Of a DNA stretch of 64,000 nucleotides, positions 17,495 to 27,244 are shown piece after piece. The stretch comes from an uncultured Cellvibrio sp. GTDB taxonomy: Bacteria; Pseudomonadota; Gammaproteobacteria; Pseudomonadales; Cellvibrionaceae. Numbering within the stretch: the stretch's first letter is position 1; each line of letters opens with the position of its first letter. Position numbers and translations under genes: made by a program. Under the pieces are notes generated by a model. It did not search any database and had not been told where the DNA came from. It saw only the letters and a list, made by a program, of their open reading frames with translations. The stretch spans positions 1 through 64,000 of the forward strand of contig CAMLKG010000013.1 of NCBI GenBank assembly GCA_946480695.1. The letters run 5' to 3'.

Positions 17495-17794
17495 ATGAGC
17501 AACGAAACCGTTTTTGTAAAAATCCTCGATAAAGAGTACCAGGTAGCCTGTCCGCGCGAGGAACGCCAGGCATTGATTGAATCCGCCCATTTGCTGGATG
17601 AGCGAATGAAAGCCATCCGCAGCACTGGCGCCATTATTGGTTTGGAGCGCATCGCGGTAATGGCGGCGCTTAACCTGAGCCATGAATTGTTGCAGGCGCG
17701 CCAGGCTGGCAATAATGGCGGCGCGACGGTAAGCCAGGTGGATTTGCTGCGACTGAACGAAAAACTGGATCGCAGCCTGGCCAATCTTGGATAA
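17495..17794 (+). CDS. zapA: Cell division protein ZapA
   Basis: 99 residues. The N-terminal globular part (VKILDKEYQVACPREERQALIESAHLLDERM) and the C-terminal coiled coil after residue 55 match ZapA, which crosslinks FtsZ filaments at midcell. The conserved neighbourhood TIGR02449-zapA-ssrS-5-FCL is complete here. It is followed by a strong terminator before the 6S RNA gene. Confidence 0.95.
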   Translation: MSNETVFVKILDKEYQVACPREERQALIESAHLLDERMKAIRSTGAIIGLERIAVMAALNLSHELLQARQAGNNGGATVSQVDLLRLNEKLDRSLANLG

Positions 17795-17815
17795 GTGAAA
17801 AACCCGCCTCAGTTT

Positions 17816-17847
17816 ACAAAGCCCGCCATTGCGGGCTTTGTTGTTTT
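17816..17847 (+). terminator. Terminator after zapA
   Basis: An 11-bp stem (ACAAAGCCCGC / GCGGGCTTTGT) with a CATT loop is followed by T-rich sequence, 21 bp after the zapA stop. Confidence 0.85.
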
Positions 17848-17993
17848 GATCGCGGTAACAAGATGTAGTGCGTGCGACTGACTAACCATCAAATAGGATA
17901 AATAAAGATCACAAGTGCAAAATGCGTTTTTTTACCAGCCCTGTTTAAGACGAATATTTGCTAAACGACTCTATAAGCCAAGCATAATTTCAT

Positions 17994-18024
17994 TTGCGAA
18001 AGTCCGGTAACCTTGGGTTATACT
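17994..18024 (+). promoter_or_regulatory. Promoter of 6S RNA
   Basis: TATACT at 18019-18024 is a strong -10 element placed about 7 bp before the expected 6S 5' end. TTGCGA at 17994-17999 is a weak -35 with 19-bp spacing. Confidence 0.5.
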
Positions 18025-18030
18025 TGCGCC

Positions 18031-18210
18031 ACGCCCTGGAATGTTCGCAATCCAACAATGTCCTTGAGCCGATAAATGTTAGCCCGGCAGTATCTCGTTG
18101 CGCTTGGTGTGCATGTCCGCTTGACGGAAAGCCTAAAAAGCCACAGGTATCGCCACCTTGAACCTTTGGGTTCAAGGCCAGCTTGGTAGCGGCATTTCGG
18201 GGTCTCTTAT
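18031..18210 (+). ncRNA. ssrS: 6S RNA
   Basis: The region matches the landmarks of gammaproteobacterial 6S RNA in order: GGAATGTTCGCAA near the 5' end, CCTTGAGCCGATA, TGGTGTGCATG, GGAAAGCCTAAAA, then CACCTTGAACC...GGGTTCAAGG and GGCATTTCGGGG at the 3' end. CCCTGGAATG and CATTTCGGGG pair to close the long hairpin. It lies between zapA and the 5-FCL gene, its conserved place. The RNA mimics an open promoter and sequesters sigma-70 RNA polymerase in stationary phase. Ends are estimated to within a few bases. Confidence 0.93.
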
Positions 18211-18248
18211 TTCCCTCCGGTGTTATCCAAATTCCTTCAAGGCTATTT

Positions 18249-18863
18249 ATGGCCGATGTAATCCCTGTTGACCAACAAAAGGCCTTATTGCGCAACGAGT
18301 TGCGGCAGCGTCGTCGCGCATTGACTCCGGCACAACAAGCCCACGCCTCCGCGTTGTTGCTGCGGCATTTGCTGCAATTTCCAGCATTTATGCGCGGCAG
18401 CCAGATTGCGCTTTACATTGCTAATGATGGGGAAATCAATCCGGCACCTATCGCCCGGCAACTGTGGGATATGGGAAAACAATGCTATTTACCGGTACTG
18501 CGCCCCGAAACAAAACGCGAGCTATGGTTTGTGGAATTCACACCCCACACGCATCTGATCCCGAACCATCTCGGTATTCCCGAGCCGAATCACCTCCTGA
18601 ACCATAAGCTGCCGGCGCATTTGCTGGATGTGGTGTTAATGCCACTGGTCGCGTTTGACCGCAGCGGTGCCCGGTTGGGTATGGGTGGCGGCTTTTACGA
18701 CAGGACATTTGCCTTCAAGCAACACAAACCAAACGGTAAACCGCTACTTATTGGCCTTGCCCATAGTTGCCAGGAAGTTCCAGCGCTGCATGTCGACAAT
18801 TGGGATATCCCCCTGGCCGCTATAGCCACTGAACAAGAAGTGATACACATCAGCTGTCCATAA
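18249..18863 (+). CDS. fau: 5-formyltetrahydrofolate cyclo-ligase
   Basis: 204 residues from the ATG at 18249 with AAGG in front; longer upstream starts run into 6S RNA. The C-terminal motif VAFDRSGARLGMGGGFYDR is the ATP/substrate loop of 5-FCL, and the basic N-terminus (KALLRNELRQRRRAL) is typical. It converts 5-formyl-THF to 5,10-methenyl-THF. In E. coli (ygfA) it is cotranscribed with 6S RNA, and the same arrangement is seen here with 39 bp between them. Confidence 0.95.
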   Translation: MADVIPVDQQKALLRNELRQRRRALTPAQQAHASALLLRHLLQFPAFMRGSQIALYIANDGEINPAPIARQLWDMGKQCYLPVLRPETKRELWFVEFTPHTHLIPNHLGIPEPNHLLNHKLPAHLLDVVLMPLVAFDRSGARLGMGGGFYDRTFAFKQHKPNGKPLLIGLAHSCQEVPALHVDNWDIPLAAIATEQEVIHISCP

Positions 18864-18866
18864 ACG

Positions 18867-18897
18867 ACAAATCCCGCCGGAGCGGGATTTGTTTTTT
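18867..18897. terminator. Bidirectional terminator after fau
   Basis: An 11-bp stem (ACAAATCCCGC / GCGGGATTTGT) has a CGGA loop and T runs on both sides. It serves fau and the convergent small ORF at 18921-19043. Confidence 0.88.
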
Positions 18898-18920
18898 CAA
18901 TTCCGTTTTCTGCGCTTCAA

Positions 18921-19043
18921 CTATTCCGACATGGACTCCACTGCGGCTTCGGCAAATGACACCAAAGCAGTAACATCCAATAGGGTGACGCAGACTCCCA
19001 GGCAAAACAAAAACGTTACCACTGAGAGAACATCGACTTTCAT
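18921..19043 (-). CDS. Putative 40-residue single-span membrane protein
   Basis: A short frame (MKVDVLSVVTFLFCLGVCVT... ending AAVESMSE) has AAGG about 8 bases before its ATG. It is one hydrophobic helix (about residues 6-30) with an acidic tail. The stop is 23 bp before a terminator that also works in this direction, which supports a real transcript. No family is recognised. Small membrane peptides of this type often modulate a transporter or act as stress proteins, but nothing here shows which. Confidence 0.5.
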   Translation of the reverse strand: MKVDVLSVVTFLFCLGVCVTLLDVTALVSFAEAAVESMSE

Positions 19044-19346
19044 GGTTATACCTTAAATCATGACTGAGTTGGGCAGCCATACCTTGCACATTGTTATTAG
19101 ATAAACACTGACATCCACAAAGCAGCCGGGATGCAACCCACACCGGCTGTGGCGTAGTCAAAATAATAGCTATGATTTTCAGGAATGAAAGACGCGACAC
19201 AATGAAATATGTGACAAATATATCAATAAACACCACAAAATCAGCAAGTTTCCCGATTTTCCTGGTGTATTGCTTTAAGAAATGTGGATTTCAAGGATAA
19301 AAAATATATACAGGCGCTTCCCTGCGCAGGGATATTAACGGAAGCG
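19044..19346. other. Intergenic gap before the GH20 stop
   Basis: About 300 bp with no credible gene. It should hold the promoter of the small minus-strand ORF. The inverted pair CGCTTCC / GGAAGCG at 19314-19346 abuts the GH20 stop, and the minus strand then has a T run about 10 bases later. It may be a weak GH20 terminator. Confidence 0.4.
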
Positions 19347-21920
19347 TTATTGGGTAATAGTTACCCGACTGGTTTTATCGCCGAGCCGGGTACGCAGGTG
19401 GATGGCTTGGTTGGTGACCGCTATTTCACCCGTGTAGGTTGTCCAGCTGGCGCCTTTATTTGTACTGAATTCGATGGCCAGGCCAGGTATGGCGCTGTTA
19501 GCGAACAACTTGCCATTTTCCACCCTGGCCCCCGGCGGCGGCAGGTAAAAATCACCGCCCAGGTTCGCCAGCTTCGGCAATTCCTTTGCGCTTAGTTGCA
19601 ATGCAAATTCGGCCCAGCCAGCGGTACGCGCGTGAGTGTCGGGCTTAGGGCCTTCCCAACCGGCTTTATGCCATGCGCGCTCGGCCAGGCTGATCAGGCG
19701 CGGATAAATCATTTCTTCCATTTGTTTACCGGTACGGATGGTTTCACTCCATACCTGCCCTTGTAGCCCGCGCAGGTTTTCCGGCTTTTCCAACGCCGGC
19801 AATGCGCGGCCCACCAAAGCTTCCAGGTTATCGATGGGGGCACCCATGCGGGTTTTATCCGCATTGGCGTAGAGGTTATCCGGCATGAAGCCAAATACCT
19901 TGGCAGTATCGCTGTAACGCGTCGCCCAGTAATAGCCGCGCTCTTCCGGGTGGACTTCGTAAGGATGGTCGAAATACAGATGGGTTGCGGGCGATAAAAT
20001 CGGTTCATAACCGGCATTGGCCAATCGATAGGCCCGGTCAGCGACGCCCCATTCCCAAATATTATCCCAGGCATTAGCCAGCACATGTTCGTTGGCGAAT
20101 TGCTGGCGATTGAAGGTATTGGTGGGGTCGTACATCAGCCCGTCCTCCCATCCGGCGAGCTTAAGGCCGCGGGTGTTGGTAATCTGCGCGACCTTGCTGA
20201 CAAAATAGGGCTTAAGGTCCGCCACGCCAGCCACGCCTTGCTCGCCCTTGGCAAAAAGCGCTTCACAGGCGGGTGATGCGCTCCAGGAACCCGCGCCGAC
20301 TTCATCGCCCCCCATATGGAAAGTCACGAGTTTTGTGCCCGCCTTACGATACATTTGTTGCAATTCGTACACGACTTTATCCACAAAGGCATAGGTGGAT
20401 GCCAGGCAGACGTTTATTGAATTGTCGGTGTAGTTTTGCACAGACATATATTGTGATTTATCCAGGGGATCGGATAACAAATACTGTTCGGCTTCGGCTT
20501 TTTTCCCCGCCTTCAGCAATTTTTTGTACCGCGCCTCCATGGATTTAACCGCCGCGCGCGCGTGACCGGGCATATCAATTTCCGGAATGACTTCAATGTG
20601 GCGCGCGCGCGCGAATTTCACAATTTCAACAAAATCGTCCGCGCTGTAGTAGCCGTTGCCCGAACCGGATTTGTGCGGCCCGGTACCGAGTTGGGTCAGC
20701 AGGCAATTTTGTTCGGTGAGGTCAAAGCAGCGATAGGCACCAATATCCGTTAATTCCGGCAAACCGGGAATTTCAATCCGCCAGCCTTCATCCTCCGTTA
20801 AATGCAGGTGTAATTTGTTGAGCTTGTAGCGCGCCATCTGCTCAATCAAGCGCAGGGTATATTCCTTGCCGTGGAAATTGCGCCCCATGTCGTAGTGCAT
20901 ACCGCGCCAGGTGTAACGCGGTGCGTCACTGGCGGTGAGTTGCGGAACCCTGTGGCTGCTTGCGCTTTGCGCGGGCAATAAACCCAGCACACTTTGGATG
21001 CCGTAAAACGCACCGGCGTTGTCGCCGCCGACGATGGTGATTTTGTCCGCGCTGATGTCGAGTTTGTAGGCTTCGGCATTGCCGATGGATTTATCCACGC
21101 CCAATTCAATCACCTTGCCGGATACCGGCAAATGATCCGCAACACTCGCGAGTGTTAAACCGTAGCTTTTTAATTGTTCGCTAAAGTAGTTGGTTTCACC
21201 CGCCAAGCGGCCGGCATAATGAATTCGCCAACTGTTGTCGAGCCTAGCGGTACCTTTGCGATAGTGAATGTCAGCGGGGGTAGGAATAATTTTCGGACTC
21301 GCATCGGCCCTGGCCGCTGCCTGGTTCACCGCCAGGTTTTCCTGGTAGCGCGATGCCGCTGTCGCAAGCGGGTATAAATCATCTTTTGCGCGGAGCTGCT
21401 GCTCGGGCTTGCTGAAAGGCGCAACAAATGCAGTGATGTTTTCGGTATCGGTATTCGCAAAAATTTCTGCACGCAAACCCGGCTGGGCGATAAATGCGCG
21501 CGGCATAAAATCAGTAAAGCTCACCAGGTGGGCGCTTGCCGCATAAGGAATATCCACTCTGGCACCACTTGCCAACCCTTTAAATCCGGCAACGGGGGCA
21601 AGCTCATGTAAATCGCCCTGGATATGACGCAGGCTCAGGCCTTCAACCCGGGTTGTATCGATTTTGCGTACCGAATGAAAATAAATCCGCCAATCCCCGG
21701 CCCCGCCGGGCAATGCCACAGATGATTCATTATGGATACTGATCCTGGCTTGCGGCTTGGCCGCAAAGTTACTGACGACTTCAAAGCTCACTTTCGCACC
21801 GGCGGCGAAACCACTGAGTTGCTGCTGGTTCAAACTGGCTGCATGGATGGCTTGGGCAAGTCCAAGCGCCAGGGCAAACAGCCCCAGGCGCATATTGGTC
21901 GATCGAAGGGATTTTTTCAT
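19347..21920 (-). CDS. GH20 beta-N-acetylhexosaminidase (chitobiase type), secreted
   Basis: 857 residues from the ATG preceded by GGAG (complement 21918-21920). A Sec signal peptide (MRLGLFALALGLAQAIHA core) is followed by a chitobiase N-terminal carbohydrate-binding-like domain (to about 190), the GH20b domain (about 210-330), the TIM barrel, and a C-terminal Ig-like domain. The catalytic pair is in HMGGDEVG: D539 polarises the acetamido group and E540 is the acid (numbered from this start). It releases GlcNAc from chitobiose and chito-oligomers in the periplasm or outside. No other chitin genes lie nearby. Confidence 0.94.
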   Translation of the reverse strand: MKKSLRSTNMRLGLFALALGLAQAIHAASLNQQQLSGFAAGAKVSFEVVSNFAAKPQARISIHNESSVALPGGAGDWRIYFHSVRKIDTTRVEGLSLRHIQGDLHELAPVAGFKGLASGARVDIPYAASAHLVSFTDFMPRAFIAQPGLRAEIFANTDTENITAFVAPFSKPEQQLRAKDDLYPLATAASRYQENLAVNQAAARADASPKIIPTPADIHYRKGTARLDNSWRIHYAGRLAGETNYFSEQLKSYGLTLASVADHLPVSGKVIELGVDKSIGNAEAYKLDISADKITIVGGDNAGAFYGIQSVLGLLPAQSASSHRVPQLTASDAPRYTWRGMHYDMGRNFHGKEYTLRLIEQMARYKLNKLHLHLTEDEGWRIEIPGLPELTDIGAYRCFDLTEQNCLLTQLGTGPHKSGSGNGYYSADDFVEIVKFARARHIEVIPEIDMPGHARAAVKSMEARYKKLLKAGKKAEAEQYLLSDPLDKSQYMSVQNYTDNSINVCLASTYAFVDKVVYELQQMYRKAGTKLVTFHMGGDEVGAGSWSASPACEALFAKGEQGVAGVADLKPYFVSKVAQITNTRGLKLAGWEDGLMYDPTNTFNRQQFANEHVLANAWDNIWEWGVADRAYRLANAGYEPILSPATHLYFDHPYEVHPEERGYYWATRYSDTAKVFGFMPDNLYANADKTRMGAPIDNLEALVGRALPALEKPENLRGLQGQVWSETIRTGKQMEEMIYPRLISLAERAWHKAGWEGPKPDTHARTAGWAEFALQLSAKELPKLANLGGDFYLPPPGARVENGKLFANSAIPGLAIEFSTNKGASWTTYTGEIAVTNQAIHLRTRLGDKTSRVTITQ

Positions 21921-22102
21921 AACTGGACTCCTGCCACGGGTAATTTCGGGGTTGATGGCCATCAATGTTTTATTGTGTTGGAAGTTTTTTGACAACGTTG
22001 TCCAGATTACACCAAAATCCACAGACTGCCAGTGCCTGAACATAAATTAACCCTGGGGCGGCCAATGTAAAGACCGGGATAGAACCACCGATAAAAATGA
22101 CC

Positions 22103-22134
22103 GCAAAAAAGGGCGCATAAGCGCCCTTTTTTGC
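22103..22134 (-). terminator. Terminator of ilvA
   Basis: GGGCGC / GCGCCC flanked by A and T runs (AAAAAAGGGCGC-ATAA-GCGCCCTTTTTT), 20 bp after the ilvA stop. It is symmetrical, so it works in both directions. Confidence 0.9.
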
Positions 22135-22153
22135 GATTGATGAGGAATTTGGC

Positions 22154-23668
22154 TTAACTGAGGAAAAATTTATAAGCCTCATTATGGGTTTCATCCCAAT
22201 AGGGATAATTCAAATCTTTTAAAAACGCCTTCAATTCCCCGTATTCACCCTTGGGAACCTGCATTCCCACCAGCACCCGGCCAGAGGCGGAACCATGGTT
22301 GCGATAATGGAACAGGGAAATATTCCAGCGACCGGCGACCTTGTTCAGGAAGGTGTAAAGCGCACCCGGGCGCTCCGGGAACTCAAAGCGATAAAGCACT
22401 TCATTTTCAACGTTGGGCGCATGGCCACCCACCAAATGGCGGATGTGGAGCTTGGCCAGTTCATTATCGGTCATATCCGCTACCGCATAGCCTTCCGTGC
22501 TCAGGTCGGCAATCAACTCCGCGCGATCCTGCCCGTCTGCGCTGACCTGCACCCCCACAAAAATATGGGCGGATTGGGTATCGGCATAACGATAATTAAA
22601 TTCGGTAATGTTGCGCTTGCCAATCGCCTTGCAAAAATCCTTGTAGGCGCCGGGTCGCTCCGGAATCGTTACCGCCAAAATGGCCTCGCGCTTTTCACCG
22701 ATTTCGGTGCGCTCGCTGATGTACCGCAAGCGGTCGAAATTGATATTCGCACCGCAATCAATCGCGACCAGCGTCTGGCCGGTGATGCCGTATTTGGCTA
22801 CATATTTTTTCAAACCCGCGATCCCCGTCGCGCCCGCCGGTTCAGCGATGGAACGGGTATCTTCAAAGATATCCTTGATGCCCGCGCAAATTTCATCGGT
22901 ACTGACGGTGATACATTCATCCACCACTTTGCGCAGGATGCGGAAGGTTTCCTCACCGATTTGGGCTACCGCAATGCCGTCCGCAAAAATACCGACCTGC
23001 GGCAATACCACGCGCTTTTTCTTTTCCATGGCCGCGAGCAGGCAGGCGGATTCCTCCGATTCCACCGCGATGATTTTGGTCTCCGGTCGCAAGTATTTAA
23101 CGTAAGCGCCGATACCGGCGGCCAGGCCACCACCACCGACGGCGATAAATATCGCATCGATTTTGCCGGGGTACTGGCGCAGGATTTCCATTGCAATGGT
23201 GCCCTGGCCCGCAATGACTTCCGGATCATCGAACGGATGGATGTAAGTCAGCCCTTTTTCTTCCACCAGTTTTTTGGCGTGGGCGGAGGCTTCATCATAG
23301 TTATCGCCGTGCAATACCACCTTGGCGCCGCGCGCTTTTACCGCATCGACTTTAATGGCCGGGGTGGTGCGCGGCATGACGATAGTGGCTTTGATCCCCA
23401 AATGCTGGGAACCCAATGCAACCCCTTGCGCATGGTTGCCCGCTGATGCGCATATCACTCCGCGATTGCGTTCTTCCGCAGTTAATTGCTGGAGTTTGTT
23501 GTAAGCGCCGCGCAGTTTGAACGAGAACACCGGTTGCAGGTCTTCGCGCTTGAGTAACACTTTGTTGCCGGTGCGGGCGGAGAGCAGGCGCGCTTCGTCG
23601 AGCGGGGTTTCTATCGCCAGGTCGTAGATACGGGCGTTGAGGATACGTTTTATGTAGGATTCAGGCAT
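22154..23668 (-). CDS. ilvA: Threonine ammonia-lyase, biosynthetic
   Basis: 504 residues, the two-ACT-domain biosynthetic form. The PLP lysine is in FSFKLRGAYN (about residue 51), the substrate loop is SAGNHAQG, and the phosphate-binding loop is GGGGLAAG. Two regulatory ACT-like domains (about 325-400 and 420-500, each with a PERPGA motif) bind isoleucine and valine. It deaminates threonine to 2-oxobutanoate, the first step to isoleucine. It is divergent from rpiA with 175 bp between starts, a conserved arrangement. Confidence 0.96.
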   Translation of the reverse strand: MPESYIKRILNARIYDLAIETPLDEARLLSARTGNKVLLKREDLQPVFSFKLRGAYNKLQQLTAEERNRGVICASAGNHAQGVALGSQHLGIKATIVMPRTTPAIKVDAVKARGAKVVLHGDNYDEASAHAKKLVEEKGLTYIHPFDDPEVIAGQGTIAMEILRQYPGKIDAIFIAVGGGGLAAGIGAYVKYLRPETKIIAVESEESACLLAAMEKKKRVVLPQVGIFADGIAVAQIGEETFRILRKVVDECITVSTDEICAGIKDIFEDTRSIAEPAGATGIAGLKKYVAKYGITGQTLVAIDCGANINFDRLRYISERTEIGEKREAILAVTIPERPGAYKDFCKAIGKRNITEFNYRYADTQSAHIFVGVQVSADGQDRAELIADLSTEGYAVADMTDNELAKLHIRHLVGGHAPNVENEVLYRFEFPERPGALYTFLNKVAGRWNISLFHYRNHGSASGRVLVGMQVPKGEYGELKAFLKDLNYPYWDETHNEAYKFFLS

Positions 23669-23757
23669 CGGATTTCTTGTTTATATGGAATGGCTAAACG
23701 GAGTGGAAGTCGCCGCAGTGTAAACAATTTGGCCGCCGCCCGCACGGCGAAAATCCG

Positions 23758-23763
23758 TATAAT
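23758..23763 (+). promoter_or_regulatory. -10 element upstream of rpiA
   Basis: A perfect TATAAT lies 80 bp before the rpiA start. No convincing -35 is found at the right spacing. Confidence 0.4.
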
Positions 23764-23843
23764 GCGGCAAGTTTTCCGCGATCATGCATGATTCACACGA
23801 AGCCAGCCGCGGCTGGCGTACCTTTTATTAGCACGAGACCACC

Positions 23844-24518
23844 ATGACCCAAGACCAACTCAAGCAAGCCGTCGCGCGCGCCGCGATTGAATACATCAAA
23901 CCCAAATTATTCAACGATTCCATCATCGGTGTCGGCACCGGTTCCACCGCCAATTTCTTTATCGATTACCTCGGCGACATCAAATCGCTGTTCGCCGGTG
24001 CCGTAGCCAGTTCCGACGCCTCCGCTGCGCGCCTGAAAAGCCTGGGTATTGAGGTATTGGATTGCAATTCGGTGAGCGAACTGGTGGTGTATGTCGATGG
24101 CGCTGATGAGAGCAATGCGTATCTGCACCTGATCAAGGGCGGCGGCGCGGCGCTGACGCGTGAAAAAATCGTGCGGGCGGTATCCAGGGAGTTTGTGTGT
24201 ATTGCCGACGAAAGCAAATGGGTGGATGTACTGGGTAAATTCCCGCTGCCGGTAGAGGTGATCCCCATGGCCCGTTCTTACGTTGCGCGCGAGTTGGTCA
24301 AACTCGGCGGCACACCGGTGTATCGCGAAGGTGTGGTGACTGATAACGGCAATGTGATCCTGGATGTACACAACCTGCAAATTGTTGATCCGGTTGGATT
24401 GGAACACCGCATCAACCAGATCACCGGGGTAGTGACAAACGGCCTGTTTGCCGCCCGGGGTGCAAGTGTTCTGCTGCTTGGCACCAAAGAGGGTGTGAAG
24501 ACCATTTTTCCGCGTTAG
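23844..24518 (+). CDS. rpiA: Ribose-5-phosphate isomerase A
   Basis: 224 residues. It has the phosphate-binding VGTGSTA (about 30-36), SSDASAARL, the catalytic acidic segment VDGADE (about 87-92), [11 protein letters not shown] with the catalytic glutamate and lysine, and the C-terminal GVVTNGLFA. It interconverts ribose 5-phosphate and ribulose 5-phosphate. The length matches E. coli RpiA (219). Confidence 0.97.
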   Translation: MTQDQLKQAVARAAIEYIKPKLFNDSIIGVGTGSTANFFIDYLGDIKSLFAGAVASSDASAARLKSLGIEVLDCNSVSELVVYVDGADESNAYLHLIKGGGAALTREKIVRAVSREFVCIADESKWVDVLGKFPLPVEVIPMARSYVARELVKLGGTPVYREGVVTDNGNVILDVHNLQIVDPVGLEHRINQITGVVTNGLFAARGASVLLLGTKEGVKTIFPR

Positions 24519-24549
24519 GTTTACCGCACCGATCTATAAACGCGCTATA

Positions 24550-24585
24550 AACGCGGCAGATAAAATCTTCCTGCCGCGCTTTCTT
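24550..24585 (+). terminator. Terminator of rpiA
   Basis: CGCGGCAG / CTGCCGCG stem with an 11-nt loop followed by TTTCTTTT, about 35 bp after the stop. Confidence 0.8.
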
Positions 24586-24637
24586 TTCCTATACTCAAAA
24601 CGCCGTTTCCTTTCCCCGGTTTTTTGAGGTTTTTCCT

Positions 24638-26257
24638 ATGTTTTCCTTTTCCAGTATCCAGGGCCGATTAATTTTCGCGGTCGGCGCCGGGGTGATTTTG
24701 TTCCTCATTATTAGCGGTATTGCCATTTCCTTACTGAGCAAAACTATCACCGATTACAACCATCTCATCGCCGGTTCAGTGGCGCAGGAGCGCAGCATTA
24801 ATGAGATGAATTTCAAGTTAAAGCTCCAGGTACAGGAATGGAAGAACGTACTGCTGCGCGGCAAGGACCCGGCCAAACTCAATGAATACTGGGGCCAGTT
24901 TGAAACCCTGCACCGGGATATACAGCAACAGGGGACAGCGCTGGATAGAACCCTTGAGGGCGAAAGCCGCGATAAGGTGGCTGAATTTTTGGCAGCCCAT
25001 GAACAAGCCTTCGGGCGCTACAAGACCGGGCTTGAGGCATTCAGGAACGCTGATTTCGATCCGGTCGCGGGTGACACTGCGGTGTCCGGCATAGATCGGG
25101 AACCCAGCACCTTGCTCGCGGAATCCGCGCGCCTCATCAGCGAACAGGTTGCGCAAGATACCAAACATAACCTGGCTGTCAGCAGCAGCGTATCCCTGTG
25201 GGCGAACGGGCTGATTATCCTGGGCGCTATCGCCATGGTTTTGCTGGTGCTCCTGATACTGCGCAAGAGCCTGGTCTTGCCGCTGGTACAAATCAACGCC
25301 CACCTAAGCCAGCTTGCCGAGGGCAATTTCCGCCAGCCTTTGCGGTTTTCATACACAGGGGAGCTGGGCCGGTTGAGTGTCAGTATCCAGCAAGTCCAGC
25401 AGAGCATCGTGGAAGTCATTACCGCTGTGCAAAACTCCATGAGCAGCCTGAGCCAGGCGTCTCACTCCATTACCCAAAGCTCATCATCGTTAGCAAGTTA
25501 CGCCGATGACACCCACCAGGCCACAGACCAGGTTTCCGCCGCAATCACCGAAATGAGCGCAACCGTCCAGGAAGTCGCGGGCAATGCCAGCGGTGCGGCA
25601 AACGCGGCGCAATCCGCTGATAACAATGCGCGCCAAGGCTTGACCGTAATGGACAATACCCTTAATGCCATTAACCAATTGAGCGATGAGGTGAACCATG
25701 TCAGCGCAGCCATGACGCAACTTGAAAATGACACCAACCGCATCGGCAGCGTGCTGGATGTCATCAAAAGTGTGGCGGAACAAACCAACCTGCTCGCGCT
25801 CAACGCGGCCATTGAGGCCGCGCGTGCCGGTGACCAGGGACGCGGCTTTGCTGTCGTGGCTGATGAAGTGCGCTCCCTTGCCAAACGCACCCAGGATTCC
25901 ACCGCTGAAATCCAGCAAATTATCGAAGCGGTACAACAAGGGGCCGCCAGGGCTATGCACGCAATGAAAACCAGCCAGGAAAAAAACGGTGTAACCCTGG
26001 AAATGGCGGGCCAGGCAGGCCAGGCGATCAACCAGATCACCCGGTCGATTTCAGCGATTTTGGGGATGAATATGCAAATTGCCACCGCCGCAGAAGAGCA
26101 AAGCTACACGGCGGAAGAGATCAATAAAAATATCGGTAAAGTGGTCGGCCTGATCAGCAACCTGAACCGCGACGCCCAGGAGTCGGCCCAGATTGCCCGG
26201 CAATTGGACAACACGGCCAAGGGCCTGGAAACCCAAATCGCCCATTTTGCGATTTAA
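24638..26257 (+). CDS. Methyl-accepting chemotaxis protein
   Basis: 539 residues. Transmembrane helix one is at about 10-35, a periplasmic four-helix-type sensor spans about 36-185, and helix two is at about 188-212. Then come a HAMP domain and a signalling coiled coil whose hairpin tip is [21 protein letters not shown] (about 378-398). The ligand is not known; the small sensor domain has no identifiable binding motif. It is monocistronic, with a rho-independent terminator. Confidence 0.94.
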   Translation: MFSFSSIQGRLIFAVGAGVILFLIISGIAISLLSKTITDYNHLIAGSVAQERSINEMNFKLKLQVQEWKNVLLRGKDPAKLNEYWGQFETLHRDIQQQGTALDRTLEGESRDKVAEFLAAHEQAFGRYKTGLEAFRNADFDPVAGDTAVSGIDREPSTLLAESARLISEQVAQDTKHNLAVSSSVSLWANGLIILGAIAMVLLVLLILRKSLVLPLVQINAHLSQLAEGNFRQPLRFSYTGELGRLSVSIQQVQQSIVEVITAVQNSMSSLSQASHSITQSSSSLASYADDTHQATDQVSAAITEMSATVQEVAGNASGAANAAQSADNNARQGLTVMDNTLNAINQLSDEVNHVSAAMTQLENDTNRIGSVLDVIKSVAEQTNLLALNAAIEAARAGDQGRGFAVVADEVRSLAKRTQDSTAEIQQIIEAVQQGAARAMHAMKTSQEKNGVTLEMAGQAGQAINQITRSISAILGMNMQIATAAEEQSYTAEEINKNIGKVVGLISNLNRDAQESAQIARQLDNTAKGLETQIAHFAI

Positions 26258-26263
26258 GGCTGT

Positions 26264-26295
26264 GAAAAAACCGGGCTATGAAGCCCGGTTTTTTT
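26264..26295. terminator. Bidirectional terminator between the MCP gene and the PEP-CTERM gene
   Basis: AAAAAACCGGGCT-ATGA-AGCCCGGTTTTTTT: perfect stem with A and T runs on both sides, between convergent genes. Confidence 0.93.
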
Positions 26296-26308
26296 ACCCC
26301 CGCGTGGA

Positions 26309-27244
26309 TTAACAACAGCGGCGACGGCGGCTGAATCCCAGCAAACCCAGGCCAGTCAGTAATAATGCCAGGGTGCCGGTTTCCGGAACTTCGGTGGTGG
26401 GCGGGGTGTAATCCCAATAATAATGATGGATCTGGCCCCTGCCATCGTAGGATTTGGCGGCGAGGGAACCATCAATGTCATTCGCGATTTTTACATCTGC
26501 ATCAATCGCCAACACATTGCCTTTCCAACCGTTGGCCAGGTTCAACGTGGTAGCTTCGTAGAAATTCCACAAAATGTTGGAGTAGGTACTGGAGGTGAAG
26601 CCGCTGCCGCTCAGGTTAACGGAACCCGGGTTAACCAGGTTGGTACCGGACACATTGATTACCACATTGGCCGCATTGCCAAAGTCCAATTGCCAGTTGG
26701 CGTTATTGGCAAACAGCTCGCTACCGGCAACGTTGAACACCACCAGGTCCGTGGCCAAACCGCTATAACTCAATTGGGTTCCGGATACATTCCCCGTTTG
26801 TGCGAACCCGCGGTAAAAATCGGATTCGGCACTCAACGCATCGTAGAAACCCTCCAGCATGGAGGAAACCGCACCCACATCATCCAATGTCCGGACGCAG
26901 GAATTCTGGGCGATACCAGACTCATTGCAATTCAGGTTGCCGATAGTTTTGGTTCCACCGTAACCCAGGTAACCATTTTGGATCGTCAGGTTCTGGGAGG
27001 AAACATTACCGATAACTTCCACGTTATTGGTTGCGTTAAAGGATGCGTCGGTCAGGTGTGAACCGAACTCGCCGCTGGACTTCAGGTCCCCACCGATTAA
27101 TGCCTTGCCATATACCTTTACGTTACTGGAGGTATTCAGGTCCCCGAAAAGGATCAGGTTGTAATCATTCAATGGCCCCGCCTGGGTGATAGCGGAAAAC
27201 ATAACCGCACCTGTTATCCCTAACAGTTTGGAATAAAACGTCAT
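26309..27244 (-). CDS. Choice-of-anchor A protein with PEP-CTERM sorting signal
   Basis: 311 residues. A signal peptide (cleavage near QAG, residue 23) precedes the choice-of-anchor A domain, beginning LNDYNLILFGDLNTSSNVKV and rich in Asn, Gly and Ser. Near the C-terminus VPETGTLALLLTGLGLLG and a basic RRRR stretch form a PEP-CTERM signal for exosortase-mediated anchoring or release. The chain ends in two cysteines, which is unusual. The exosortase itself is not in the window. A surface or biofilm-matrix role is inferred. Confidence 0.85.
   Translation of the reverse strand: MTFYSKLLGITGAVMFSAITQAGPLNDYNLILFGDLNTSSNVKVYGKALIGGDLKSSGEFGSHLTDASFNATNNVEVIGNVSSQNLTIQNGYLGYGGTKTIGNLNCNESGIAQNSCVRTLDDVGAVSSMLEGFYDALSAESDFYRGFAQTGNVSGTQLSYSGLATDLVVFNVAGSELFANNANWQLDFGNAANVVINVSGTNLVNPGSVNLSGSGFTSSTYSNILWNFYEATTLNLANGWKGNVLAIDADVKIANDIDGSLAAKSYDGRGQIHHYYWDYTPPTTEVPETGTLALLLTGLGLLGFSRRRRCC

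Noticed and set aside
17990..18295. 101-codon minus-strand frame
   Set aside because: It covers the 6S RNA gene on the opposite strand, whose conserved sequence explains the region.
18850..19236. 128-codon minus-strand frame
   Set aside because: It runs through the fau terminator. The shorter 40-codon frame inside the same stretch, with its own ribosome binding site, is the better candidate.
22295..23446. Long plus-strand open frame of about 383 codons opposite ilvA
   Set aside because: It lies wholly antisense to a complete ilvA with intact motifs. Its composition is what the codon bias of ilvA produces on the other strand, and it has no ribosome binding site or family pattern.
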